From Pelagadaptatus sp034112445 (GTDB lineage Bacteria > Pseudomonadota > Gammaproteobacteria > Pseudomonadales > Cellvibrionaceae): a DNA stretch of 64,000 nucleotides. The stretch is from assembly GCA_034112445.1 (NCBI GenBank), contig JAWUVI010000001.1, positions 59,800 through 123,799 of the forward strand, given 5' to 3'. The notes under the pieces are model-generated. The model ran no database searches and had not been told where the DNA came from. It saw only the letters and a list, made by a program, of their open reading frames with translations. Numbering within the stretch: the stretch's first letter is position 1; each line of letters begins with the position of its first letter. The position numbers and the translations under genes are program-made. Of the stretch, positions 17,933 through 26,366 are shown one piece after another.

Positions 17933-18409
17933 TTACTCAGGCTTAAGAATATCTTGCCACCAATTCAGGGGGGTTTGACCATCTTGCGGGTCATAAACAT
18001 TACCGTATAACCAAATCACCGACTCTGAAGCTATTTTATTCAAAATTTCTTCGATCTGCTGGAAGCCACAACTCACATGAATGGAGTAAACCAGCATGTG
18101 CGGGGTTTCAACATCCAGTTCCCCACCTAGTTTTTCAAGATGTGGGGTTAAGTTTTCTGCAATAGAGCTGATTTTGTCGCGCGAAATAACTCGAATGGCC
18201 AAATTACCACTGCGCTTAAGTAAACTAAACTCTTGGGTCCCTGCCGTTAATTTAATCGTATCACCACTGGCAATACCTTTAATAAAAGCAGGGGATTTAA
18301 CCAACTGACAGCTGTTATCTTCATTCACTCTAACCGATAAACGCTCTAGAACGGGTTTACCATCTGGTCCAATGCCAGCAAAGAGCTCTATAACTTGAAG
18401 GGCATTCAT
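17933..18409 (-). CDS. Uncharacterised 158-residue protein, DUF4265-like
   Basis: I do not recognise a named function. The 158 residues start MNALQVIELFAGIGPDGKP and contain SPAFIKGIASGDTIKL (about 39-54) followed by LLKRSGNLAIRVI, a pattern reminiscent of DUF4265 proteins. No signal peptide or membrane helix is seen, so it is likely cytoplasmic. An AGGA site lies about ten bases before the ATG. A run of nine G on the plus strand (18429-18437) is 20 bases upstream of the start. It sits between a lipoprotein gene and yaaA. The domain suggestion is tentative. Confidence 0.7.
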   Translation of the reverse strand: MNALQVIELFAGIGPDGKPVLERLSVRVNEDNSCQLVKSPAFIKGIASGDTIKLTAGTQEFSLLKRSGNLAIRVISRDKISSIAENLTPHLEKLGGELDVETPHMLVYSIHVSCGFQQIEEILNKIASESVIWLYGNVYDPQDGQTPLNWWQDILKPE

Positions 18410-18428
18410 TTCAAGATATTCCTTAAAC

Positions 18429-18437
18429 GGGGGGGGG
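18429..18437. repeat. Homopolymer tract of nine G
   Basis: Nine consecutive G on the plus strand (C on the coding strand of the downstream gene) lie 20-28 bases before the start codon of the 158-residue gene, in a region that is otherwise AT-leaning. Such tracts can vary in length by slippage and alter promoter or leader spacing. Confidence 0.9.
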
Positions 18438-18491
18438 AAGTAGGGTGGTTAACACTGAGTTATAGATACAAAATCTGCCTCAGCATACTTG

Positions 18492-18713
18492 CTAATTGTG
18501 GCGACAGATATAACTGCCCAACTCTCGTTTACGGCGCTCGCACTCTCTGCGTAAATTTTCACAAGCTTGGGCTTTACCGGGTGCTGTTGGTTGTCTATCC
18601 AAACAATATCCATAGCGCTCAGCCAAAGAAAAGTCAGGCAGACTTTTCAGCGTTGACTGCTGATCGCAGGCGGATAGCAACACCAAGGTTGCAAGAAAGA
18701 ATAACGTTCGCAC
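18492..18713 (-). CDS. Small predicted lipoprotein
   Basis: A short protein with a lipoprotein signal: from the GTG at 18713 it reads MRTLFFLATLVLLSAC, with LSAC as lipobox, then a mature part of about 58 residues. The mature part contains three further cysteines (in YGYCLD, AQACENL and RRECERR) plus one near the end (SYICRH), suggesting disulfides in the periplasm. A GGTG site five bases before 18713 favours that start; the frame extends to a GTG at 18740. I do not recognise a family. It lies between phoU and the 158-residue gene, all on the minus strand. Confidence 0.65.
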   Translation of the reverse strand: MRTLFFLATLVLLSACDQQSTLKSLPDFSLAERYGYCLDRQPTAPGKAQACENLRRECERRKRELGSYICRHN

Positions 18714-18810
18714 ACTAGCACCATTTAAAAAAACAGCCACATTGTACTGTAATAACCTTCATTTGCGTAGTTCTGTGTTGTCGTTAAGTTAAGCTAACGT
18801 GGTTTTCATT

Positions 18811-19527
18811 TTAGCTATTATTAACTTTTTCTGTCATTTCACTAATACCGCTATGGCGAACGTCTAACCCTTTAACTAGAAAAATAACGTGCTCAGCAAT
18901 ATTGCTCGCATGATCACCTATTCGCTCTAGAGAACGCAAAGCCCAAATAATATTAAGCACTCGCGTAATCGAACGGGGATCTTCCATCATATAAGTAGCT
19001 AATTCACGCATTGCAGAAGCGTAATCTTGATCAACCATCTTATCTTCTTCTGCGACTTCAAGTGCCAATTTAACATCATAATGCGCAAACGAATCCATCG
19101 CTTTAATAACCATTTTATGAACGGTCATACCAATATGCCGTAACTCAACATAACCGCGAGGCGATTTGCCATTTTCATTAAGCTGGAGCGCCATAACACA
19201 AACCTTGTGAGCCTCATCACCCATCCGCTCTAAGTCATGCGCAATACGTGAGGCTGCAAGAACCATACGCAGATCTGTGGCTGCAGGCTGACGACGAGCC
19301 AACACCATAATGCAATGCTCGTCGAGATCCATTTCCATTTGATTAATGTTTTTTTCTTGGGCCAATATTTTTTCAGCTAATTCGCTATCGCCATTAATAA
19401 TCGCATTCACTGAATCAACTGTTTGCTGCTCAACCATACCGCCCATTTCTAGCAATTCAGTTTTTAACTCTTCTAAGTCGCTATTAAATTGTTGTGATAT
19501 GTGCTGATCTAAATTCATGTTATCCAT
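18811..19527 (-). CDS. phoU: Phosphate signalling protein PhoU
   Basis: Cytoplasmic negative regulator linking the Pst transporter to PhoR. With the ATG at 19527, preceded by AGGAA, the protein has 238 residues; the frame extends to 19554 but that would overlap pstB. Two repeats of the PhoU helical bundle are visible: LARRQPAATDLRMVLAASRIAHDLERMGDEAHKV (about residues 77-110, in part) and the second copy ending RVLNIIWALRSLERIGDHASNIAEH. The E/DxxRxGD metal motif occurs in both. It is the last gene of the pst cluster. Confidence 0.95.
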   Translation of the reverse strand: MDNMNLDQHISQQFNSDLEELKTELLEMGGMVEQQTVDSVNAIINGDSELAEKILAQEKNINQMEMDLDEHCIMVLARRQPAATDLRMVLAASRIAHDLERMGDEAHKVCVMALQLNENGKSPRGYVELRHIGMTVHKMVIKAMDSFAHYDVKLALEVAEEDKMVDQDYASAMRELATYMMEDPRSITRVLNIIWALRSLERIGDHASNIAEHVIFLVKGLDVRHSGISEMTEKVNNS

Positions 19528-19546
19528 TATAAATTCCTGTCTTTGG

Positions 19547-20353
19547 TTAACCAAATCGTCCTGTTATATACGCTTCTGTTAATTCATGCTCGGGATTGGT
19601 AAATACTTTTTCGGTGTCGTTTACTTCAACCAGTTTCCCAAGATGGAAATAGGCGGTTCGGCTGGATACTCGGGCTGCCTGCTGCATAGAATGAGTCACG
19701 ATGGCGATGGTAAAATTTTGACTCAACTCAGCGATTAGTTCTTCAATTTTAGCGGTTGCTATAGGATCAAGTGCCGAGCAAGGCTCGTCCATTAAAATAA
19801 CCTCAGGGCTCACTGCAATGGTTCTTGCGATGCATAAGCGCTGCTGCTGACCACCAGACAAACCTGTTGCTGGAGACTGTAAGCGATCTTTTACTTCATT
19901 CCATAGACCGGCTCTAATCAAACTGGTTTCTACTATTTCATCCAGCTCTGATCTACGACTGCATAAACCATGTATCTTGGGACCATAGGCCACATTGTCG
20001 TAAATAGATTTAGGGAATGGATTGGGCTTTTGAAACACCATACCAACACGGGCGCGAAGTGGTACAACATCGAGCTTAGGGTCATATATTTCCTGACCTT
20101 CTAGCTGGATACTGCCTTCAATCCGGCAAATTTCAATACTGTCATTCATGCGATTCAAGCAACGTAAAAAGGTTGATTTACCACAACCAGATGGCCCAAT
20201 CATCGCTATAACTTCATTTTTCCCTATATCAAGACTGACGTTATGAATGGCTTGTTTATCACCATAAAAAACATCCACGTTCCTCATCGACATTTTTGCC
20301 GTATCAGAAAAATTACTGCCTACTGTTTCTTTAATATTGTCTGAGTTAATCAC
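19547..20353 (-). CDS. pstB: Phosphate ABC transporter ATP-binding protein PstB
   Basis: ATPase of the high-affinity phosphate importer. The 268 residues contain Walker A GPSGCGKST (53-61), the Q-loop region GMVFQKPNPFPKSIYDNVAYG, the signature LSGGQQQRLCIARTIA, Walker B VILMDEPCSALDP and the His switch IVTHS. The first about 20 residues are not conserved; an internal start at Met21 is possible. It follows pstA by 68 bases and precedes phoU by 19 bases. Confidence 0.96.
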   Translation of the reverse strand: MINSDNIKETVGSNFSDTAKMSMRNVDVFYGDKQAIHNVSLDIGKNEVIAMIGPSGCGKSTFLRCLNRMNDSIEICRIEGSIQLEGQEIYDPKLDVVPLRARVGMVFQKPNPFPKSIYDNVAYGPKIHGLCSRRSELDEIVETSLIRAGLWNEVKDRLQSPATGLSGGQQQRLCIARTIAVSPEVILMDEPCSALDPIATAKIEELIAELSQNFTIAIVTHSMQQAARVSSRTAYFHLGKLVEVNDTEKVFTNPEHELTEAYITGRFG

Positions 20354-20421
20354 CGGCGCCTCTCTTGCGTCGTAAAATTTATGTAATGCTTATGTGGATA
20401 AAAACCACCACCTTACCTCTA

Positions 20422-21702
20422 CTACCATTTAGTCTCTAAACGCTTGCGCAGCCATACAGCCACGGTATTCATGGTGATTAAAAATGCTAATAACACCATT
20501 ATCGCCGCCGATGTTCGCTCAACAAATGCACGCTCTGGACTATCCGCCCATAAGAAAATCTGTACCGGCAAGGCCGTGGCTGGATCATTGATAGCGCCTG
20601 GAATATCCACAATAAATGCCACCATGCCAATCATTAGTAGCGGTGCTGTTTCACCTAACGCTTGAGCCATACCAATAATCGCTCCCGTTAGCATGCCAGG
20701 CATAGCCAAAGGCAATACGTGATGCAAAATTATTTGCATCTTAGAAGCGCCGATTCCGGCTGCCGCCTCTTTAATAGACGGAGGTACCGACCTAATCGCT
20801 GCGCGACTAGTAATAATTATGGTGGGCAGCGTCATCAACGTCAAAACCAACCCTCCAACTAGGGGTATTGAGCGTTGCATTTCAAAGAAATTAATAAAAA
20901 TAGCCAAGCCTAATAGCCCAAAAATAATGGATGGCACGGCGGCTAAGTTATTAATGTTTACTTCAATAAAATCCGTAAATCGATTTTTTTCAGCGTACTC
21001 TTCTAAATATATAGCCGCTGCAATCCCAATAGGAAAAGACAGTGCAAAGGTTACAAACAAGGTAAACAGGGAGCCCATTAACGCTCCTCTTATACCCGCC
21101 TGTTCTGGCTCTCTTGAGTCTCCATTCTGGAAGAAGCCACGATTAAGACGCTTTTCAATCTCACCGTTAGCCAGCAGTGCTTCAACCCAAACAATTTGTT
21201 TTTCTGTAAGTCTTTCTGTAAAAGCGTCTTCTATTGTGTCGCCACGGCTCTTAATATAAGTATCGATATCATCATCAGCCAAAACCCAAACATCAAAACT
21301 AGTATTGAGTATCTCCGGGTTAGCCTCTAATTTATTACGTAAATCAAAGCCTGCGCCATTACTCACCAATGCGTATAATCGGCGCTTATCTTTCCGGCCA
21401 CTCACATCATTAAAGCGCATCCGTAAGGACTGCTTAATAATACCTTGGTAGTCGGCAGCAGCTATTTGCTGCGCATTCGTCGGATCCGATATCTCTAAGG
21501 TATCAGCGTCCATTACAACGCTTAAACGCACATAGGTTTGCAAAAACGCCGAGTGTCCTTTGCTAATAATATCGGTAAACAAAAATAACAAACACAATAA
21601 ACCAAACGTGATGGACGCTATACCAAACCGCTTAAATCGACGCTCTGAACGATTGCGTTTCTCTAAATTTTTATTGACCAGTTCAATTGTGCGATTACTC
21701 AT
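20422..21702 (-). CDS. pstA: Phosphate ABC transporter permease PstA (long form)
   Basis: Inner-membrane permease of the phosphate importer. With ATG at 21702 it has 426 residues, well above the roughly 296 of E. coli PstA. After one N-terminal helix (about residues 30-50) comes a periplasmic section of about 150 residues typical of the DUF3333-type PstA, then the binding-protein-dependent permease domain with EEYAEKNRFTDFIEVNINNLAAVPSI and the EAA-like loop EAAAGIGASKMQIILHHVLP. Its start ATGAGTAA overlaps the pstC stop by eight bases; an upstream start (21738) lies deeper in pstC and is less likely. Confidence 0.93.
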   Translation of the reverse strand: MSNRTIELVNKNLEKRNRSERRFKRFGIASITFGLLCLLFLFTDIISKGHSAFLQTYVRLSVVMDADTLEISDPTNAQQIAAADYQGIIKQSLRMRFNDVSGRKDKRRLYALVSNGAGFDLRNKLEANPEILNTSFDVWVLADDDIDTYIKSRGDTIEDAFTERLTEKQIVWVEALLANGEIEKRLNRGFFQNGDSREPEQAGIRGALMGSLFTLFVTFALSFPIGIAAAIYLEEYAEKNRFTDFIEVNINNLAAVPSIIFGLLGLAIFINFFEMQRSIPLVGGLVLTLMTLPTIIITSRAAIRSVPPSIKEAAAGIGASKMQIILHHVLPLAMPGMLTGAIIGMAQALGETAPLLMIGMVAFIVDIPGAINDPATALPVQIFLWADSPERAFVERTSAAIMVLLAFLITMNTVAVWLRKRLETKW

Positions 21703-23104
21703 ACTGTTCTCTATATTTTTTAACAATTTTAAGAGCAAGAAAATTAAGCCCTAACGTGACAACAAATAACATCAAGCCCAGAGCAAACGCAGAGAGCGTT
21801 TTCGGACTATTAAACTCTTGGTCACCCACCAACAACGTAACAATTTGTACTGTTACGGTAGTTACTGACTCCAGTGGATTTGCGGTTAGATGGGCTGCTA
21901 AACCAGCAGCCATAACCACGATCATGGTCTCGCCAATCGCTCGTGAAGCCGCTAATAGTACGCCACTGACAATCCCCGGAAGCGCCGCAGGTATGATCAC
22001 TAATTTTATGGTTTCTGAGCGGGTTGCGCCCAAGCCCAAAGAACCGTCACGCAATGATTTGGGTACGGCAGATATCACATCATCAGACAACGAAGATACA
22101 AAAGGGATAATCATTACACCCATAACTAGACCAGCAGCCAGTGCACTTTCTGATGAGATAATCATGTCGACTCCCAGAATGCTGACCAACCATCCGCCAG
22201 AATCGCGCACAAACGGTGCAACAGTTAAAGCGGCAAAGAAGCCATAAACTACGGTTGGGATACCAGCCAATATTTCTAAGAGAGGCTTTACAATAGCGCG
22301 GGTTCTCGATGATGCATATTCAGCCAAATATATGGCCGACATCAGGCCACTCGGCACGGCGATTAACATGGCTATAAATGAAATCAATAAGGTGCCAACA
22401 AAAAGCGGAATGGCGCCAAAGGCACCAGAACCGCCTACTTGATCTTCACGTAGAGCCATTTGGGGGCTCCACTCTATTCCAAACACAAAATCGAAAAAAG
22501 GAACTTGCTCAAAAAACCTTAATGACTCAAACAATACCGAAAACACAATCGCTACGGTCGTAAATACCGCTAAGCTTGCACAGACTAATAGAATATTTTT
22601 AAACGTTGTTTCTACGTGATTACGCGCTTTTTTTTCAGGGTATATATGCCATACAGCCGCTAAACCTAGCAATAAGCCTAACGTAATTGTTACCGCTGAA
22701 GAGGCTATTTTATTCAACGACTCAAGCTCTTTAAGCTTGTCCGCCGCGGCCAACAAATAAGGTTCGGGGTTCAGGCCTTGAACCGAATCAGCAGCAATGT
22801 TTTTTACTGTGTTCATTTTCAAGCCCAGCTCAGAGTGAGAAAGGGCTTGTATATCTGCGGGGAAGCTCGACACGATCATTCGGTCAATAATCGTATTTTC
22901 TAATAATTTCCAACCGAGCAATACCGTCAAGCTTGGCACGATAAACCACAAGCCCGTTAACATTCCATGATAGAAAGGTAATGAGTTTAGATTACTGAAA
23001 CCATTCTCAGCCTTAACTGACATACCCACTGAGCGCATACGGCCTAGCGTAAATACCCCAAAGGCCAGTAGCATCAAAGTTAAAAATAGTGTCAATGTGT
23101 CCAT
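21695..23104 (-). CDS. pstC: Phosphate ABC transporter permease PstC (long form)
   Basis: Partner permease of PstA. The 469 residues exceed the about 319 of E. coli PstC because of an N-terminal part with two helices and a periplasmic stretch (PstC_N type). The permease domain contains AVPSGLMSAIYLAEYAS, EILAGIPTVVYGFFA and the EAA loop DGSLGLGATRSETIKLVIIPAALPG. It stands 107 bases downstream of pstS and overlaps pstA. Larger PstC/PstA pairs are also known from pseudomonads and other environmental gammaproteobacteria. Confidence 0.93.
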   Translation of the reverse strand: MDTLTLFLTLMLLAFGVFTLGRMRSVGMSVKAENGFSNLNSLPFYHGMLTGLWFIVPSLTVLLGWKLLENTIIDRMIVSSFPADIQALSHSELGLKMNTVKNIAADSVQGLNPEPYLLAAADKLKELESLNKIASSAVTITLGLLLGLAAVWHIYPEKKARNHVETTFKNILLVCASLAVFTTVAIVFSVLFESLRFFEQVPFFDFVFGIEWSPQMALREDQVGGSGAFGAIPLFVGTLLISFIAMLIAVPSGLMSAIYLAEYASSRTRAIVKPLLEILAGIPTVVYGFFAALTVAPFVRDSGGWLVSILGVDMIISSESALAAGLVMGVMIIPFVSSLSDDVISAVPKSLRDGSLGLGATRSETIKLVIIPAALPGIVSGVLLAASRAIGETMIVVMAAGLAAHLTANPLESVTTVTVQIVTLLVGDQEFNSPKTLSAFALGLMLFVVTLGLNFLALKIVKKYREQYE

Positions 23105-23188
23105 AAATAATTACCAAACCAACGTGCTATGAAAGGTTAATACTGACTTACAAAAACGCCCAAGTGACAAATAACTCAGGCATTCAAC

Positions 23189-23214
23189 TAACTCCCTCGC
23201 AAGTAGGGGAGTTA
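23189..23214 (-). other. Hairpin at the pstS stop codon
   Basis: TAACTCCC (23189-23196) and GGGAGTTA (23207-23214) are perfect reverse complements with a ten-base loop; on the coding strand the first base of the stem is the pstS stop codon TAA. No U run follows, so it is not a terminator. Position suggests a stem that protects the pstS message and lowers downstream pstC expression. Confidence 0.55.
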
Positions 23215-24255
23215 CATACTTAAATTTTCTAACGCTTTAGAACTTGTACGAACTTTCTTTCTCTCTTCATCAGAAAGAGGAATCATGCCTTTTTCAACAA
23301 GATAACCTTCCTCACCAGATGCTTTATTACTGGTGAATTCTGCTAAGAACTCTTGAATACCCGGTATTGTGCCAACGTGTGCCTTTTTTACATAAAAATA
23401 TAATGGGCGCGATACAGGGTAGCTACCATCTGAAATAGAGTCGAATGTTGGTTCTTGTCCATCTATTTTTGAACCTTGGATCTGATCGGCATTTTGGTCT
23501 AAAAAGCTAAAACCGAATATACCCAAAGCATTTTTATTGGCGCTCAGTTTTTGTACGATTAGATTATCATTCTCGCCGGCTTCTATATAAGGGCCATCTT
23601 CACGAACACCATGGCAGATTGCTTTATATTGTTTTTTATTTTGGCTTTTAATGGCTTTAATCCATTCGAATTTCTTACAGCCACCTTCCATTGCTAACTC
23701 AGCAAATGCATCGCGTGTACCTGACGTCGGCGGTGGGCCGAGCACTTCGATTTTGGTTTTTGGCAAAGCAGGATTTACGTCATACCAAGTTTCGTATGGA
23801 TTCGACACAAGGGTCTCAGAGCCATCAGGGTTAGGGACTTTTTTAGCTAAAGCTAAAAATAAATCTTTACGGCTGAGGTCCATTTGCTGGGTTTTCAAAG
23901 AGTTGCCAATCACAATACCATCATAGCCAATCAATACCTCAGTGATTTCTGTTACGCCGTTACTTGCGCACAACTCGACTTCAGAAGACTTGATTCGACG
24001 TGATGCGTTAGTAATATCTGGGTTAGACACCCCAACACCCTGGCAAAATAATTTAAAACCGCCACCTGAACCCGTGGACTCTATTTTAGGAGTTTTAAAA
24101 TTGGTGCTTTTACCAAAACGTTCAGCAACAACTGTTGAAAACGGGTAAACAGTCGATGAGCCGACAACGCTGATATAATCTCTTGCTGCGCTGGCCACTT
24201 GAGTATTCATTAAAGCAGATGCAGTTAAGGCTGCACATATAAGTGATTTCTTCAT
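23212..24255 (-). CDS. pstS: Periplasmic phosphate-binding protein PstS
   Basis: Binds phosphate in the periplasm and delivers it to PstCA. Starting at ATG 24255, with GGAGAAAC directly upstream, the 347 residues open with a Sec signal peptide (MKKSLICAALTASALMN, cleavage near VASA-ARDY). The mature protein has VVGSSTVYPFSTVVAERFGK, ESTGSGGGFKLFCQG and PPTSGTRDAFAELAMEGG, which hold the phosphate ligands. The frame runs upstream to 24321 but lacks a signal for initiation there. A Pho box lies about 82 bases upstream. This is the first gene of the pst operon. Confidence 0.95.
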   Translation of the reverse strand: MKKSLICAALTASALMNTQVASAARDYISVVGSSTVYPFSTVVAERFGKSTNFKTPKIESTGSGGGFKLFCQGVGVSNPDITNASRRIKSSEVELCASNGVTEITEVLIGYDGIVIGNSLKTQQMDLSRKDLFLALAKKVPNPDGSETLVSNPYETWYDVNPALPKTKIEVLGPPPTSGTRDAFAELAMEGGCKKFEWIKAIKSQNKKQYKAICHGVREDGPYIEAGENDNLIVQKLSANKNALGIFGFSFLDQNADQIQGSKIDGQEPTFDSISDGSYPVSRPLYFYVKKAHVGTIPGIQEFLAEFTSNKASGEEGYLVEKGMIPLSDEERKKVRTSSKALENLSM

Positions 24256-24336
24256 GGTGTTTCTCCAATAAACTGATGATGTGTTTGAATCGTCAGTCAT
24301 GCTATGAGTCATTGGTGTCAACTTTATTACTTTTAT

Positions 24337-24354
24337 GTGACATTAATATGACAA
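24337..24354 (-). promoter_or_regulatory. Pho box upstream of pstS
   Basis: Read toward pstS the site is TTGTCAT-ATTA-ATGTCAC, two direct repeats 11 bases apart matching the PhoB-binding consensus in 11 of 14 repeat positions. A TAATAA element about nine bases further downstream can serve as -10. The divergent TRAP gene begins 92 bases to the other side. Confidence 0.85.
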
Positions 24355-24445
24355 CTGCTGAATGTTTAATCAGCCATACAAATTTTGCCTTGTGGGCTTT
24401 CAGGTATACTAGTGGCCATTAGAATAATAGGAAGGATTTAAGCAC

Positions 24446-24970
24446 ATGGCTCAGTTATTAAAGCCTTGTATTAGGTATTTAGATGTTTTTGCGGAGAGCA
24501 CAGGTAGGGTCGTTGCTTGGCTAACATTTTTTATGGTTGCAATAACGTTAGTGGTTGTAATTTTACGCTATGGTTTTTCAACCGGCTCAATCATTCTACA
24601 AGAGTCCATAACCTACCTGCACGCATGCGTTTTTTTACTGGCTGCAGCCTATACCTTAAAACATGATGCCCACGTTAGGGTAGATATATTTTATCGGGGG
24701 TTTTCGATTCGTCAGCAAGCCTGGGTTAACGCCGTTGGCAGCATTGTTTTCCTACTGCCTCTGTGTGGATTTATTCTATTTGTAAGCTGGGATTTTGCCG
24801 CTAACGCTTGGAACATTTTCGAAGGGTCAAACAACGCAAACGGTATCCCCGCTGTTTATCTTTTAAAAAGCTTAATCCCATTAATGGCTAGCTTCCTTAT
24901 TTTGCAGGGTGTCTCTGAAATACTTAAAAGCCTCTTGGTACTCACTGAGGGAGGCCAAAATAATGATTGA
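24446..24970 (+). CDS. TRAP transporter small permease (DctQ type)
   Basis: Small membrane subunit of a tripartite ATP-independent periplasmic transporter. The 174 residues show four hydrophobic helices (near residues 20-40, 50-70, 95-115 and 135-155) and the family-typical ESITYLHACVFLLAAAYTLKHDAHVRVDI. A strong GGAAGGA site is nine bases before the ATG. A TATACT element at 24403-24408 with a weak -35 could be its promoter. Its stop overlaps the dctM start by eight bases, which indicates co-translation. The gene is divergent from pstS. Confidence 0.92.
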   Translation: MAQLLKPCIRYLDVFAESTGRVVAWLTFFMVAITLVVVILRYGFSTGSIILQESITYLHACVFLLAAAYTLKHDAHVRVDIFYRGFSIRQQAWVNAVGSIVFLLPLCGFILFVSWDFAANAWNIFEGSNNANGIPAVYLLKSLIPLMASFLILQGVSEILKSLLVLTEGGQNND

Positions 24971-26327
24971 GGCTATTCCTTTATTGATGTTTTTATTGGT
25001 ATGCCTCTGTTTAATGCTTGGTTATCCCGTTGCCTTTACTCTGGCCGGTACCGCATTACTGTGTGCTGGGTTAGGTATTATCAATGGCCATTTTGACGGC
25101 AGCTTGCTCTTCGCGTTTCCAGATAGGATCTTCGGCACTATTAACAATTACACCCTTGTGGCTGTGCCTTTGTTTATTCTTATGGGGGTTATGTTAGAAC
25201 GCTCTAAGCTAGCAGAAGAGCTGCTAGAAAACATGACGATAATATTTGGTAGGCTGCCAGGCGGCATGGGCATTTCAGTGGTTATAGTCGGTATGTTTTT
25301 AGCCGCTTGTACCGGTATTGTTGGCGCTACGGTTGTAACAATGGGGTTGATGTCGCTGCCAACCATGCTAAAAAGAGGTTACAGCCCAGAACTGGCCACC
25401 GGTACTATTTGCGCCACTGGAACTCTGGGGCAAATCATACCTCCCTCTATAGCACTCGTTATTTTAGGTGATATTCTGTCGAACGCTTATCAACAAGCCC
25501 AATTGCAAATGGGTATTTTTAACCCTGAACCCGTATCCGTTGGAGATTTGTTTTTAGGGGCAATATTTCCTGGGCTCGCTTTGGTTTGTCTTTACATAAT
25601 TTACTTGTTTGTTACCGCGCTACGCCACCCTGATCGAGCGCCTGCAGCACCAACCGATACTGAAATATCAACCGTAAACGTAATATTCAGTCTATTGCCT
25701 CCCATCCTCCTTATTACGTTAGTGTTGGGCTCCATTATTTCTGGCGCTGCTACACCCACCGAAGCCGCTGGAGTAGGAGCCATTGGTGCCACTTGCCTAG
25801 CTTTATTCAAGGGTCAACTGTCACTAAACACCATGTCTGAGGTTGTGCGCTCAACCACTAAGACCACATCCATGGTATTTATGATATTGGTCGGTGCGTC
25901 ACTATTTTCACTGGTGTTTCGAGGTTTTGGCGGCGAAGAATTAATCACTCAGTTTTTCACCGATTTACCTGGTGGAGTATTTACTGCCACATTATTGGTT
26001 ATGGTGATTATATTTTTGCTGGGCTTTATTCTCGATTTTATTGAGATATCTTTTATCGTTGTGCCTATTGTGGCGCCGATATTGTTGAGTATGGGAATAG
26101 ACCCTGTCTGGCTCGGCATTATGATTGCGCTGAACCTACAGACTTCGTTTTTAACTCCGCCTTTTGGTTTTGCCTTATTTTATTTACGCGGGGTAGCTCC
26201 AGAAAGTGTTCCCACATCGGCTATCTATAAAGGAGTCATACCCTTCATCGGTTTACAAATAGCACTAATGATTGTCTTGGCTATCTGGCCACAATTAGCG
26301 ACTTGGCTTCCAGGCCTAGTACACTAA
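24963..26327 (+). CDS. TRAP transporter large permease (DctM type)
   Basis: Main membrane subunit of the TRAP transporter, which couples solute uptake to a Na+ gradient. From ATG 24963, placed in ATGATTGA overlapping the dctQ stop and preceded by GAGG, the protein has 454 residues with about twelve hydrophobic segments. Landmarks are PLFILMGVMLERSKLAEEL, GAIVGATVVTMGL-like VGATVVTMGLMSLP, TGTLGQIIPPSIALVILGD and the C-terminal LNLQTSFLTPPFGFALFYLRG. The frame extends upstream into dctQ but without reason to start there. It converges on dctP. Confidence 0.94.
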   Translation: MIEAIPLLMFLLVCLCLMLGYPVAFTLAGTALLCAGLGIINGHFDGSLLFAFPDRIFGTINNYTLVAVPLFILMGVMLERSKLAEELLENMTIIFGRLPGGMGISVVIVGMFLAACTGIVGATVVTMGLMSLPTMLKRGYSPELATGTICATGTLGQIIPPSIALVILGDILSNAYQQAQLQMGIFNPEPVSVGDLFLGAIFPGLALVCLYIIYLFVTALRHPDRAPAAPTDTEISTVNVIFSLLPPILLITLVLGSIISGAATPTEAAGVGAIGATCLALFKGQLSLNTMSEVVRSTTKTTSMVFMILVGASLFSLVFRGFGGEELITQFFTDLPGGVFTATLLVMVIIFLLGFILDFIEISFIVVPIVAPILLSMGIDPVWLGIMIALNLQTSFLTPPFGFALFYLRGVAPESVPTSAIYKGVIPFIGLQIALMIVLAIWPQLATWLPGLVH

Positions 26328-26366
26328 TGTAAGTAAACCACTCGAGCCTGCAAGATAGTATGCGCG

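Noticed and set aside
20393..20401. TGTGGATAA between pstA and pstB
   Set aside because: An isolated DnaA-box match without AT-rich tract or further boxes.
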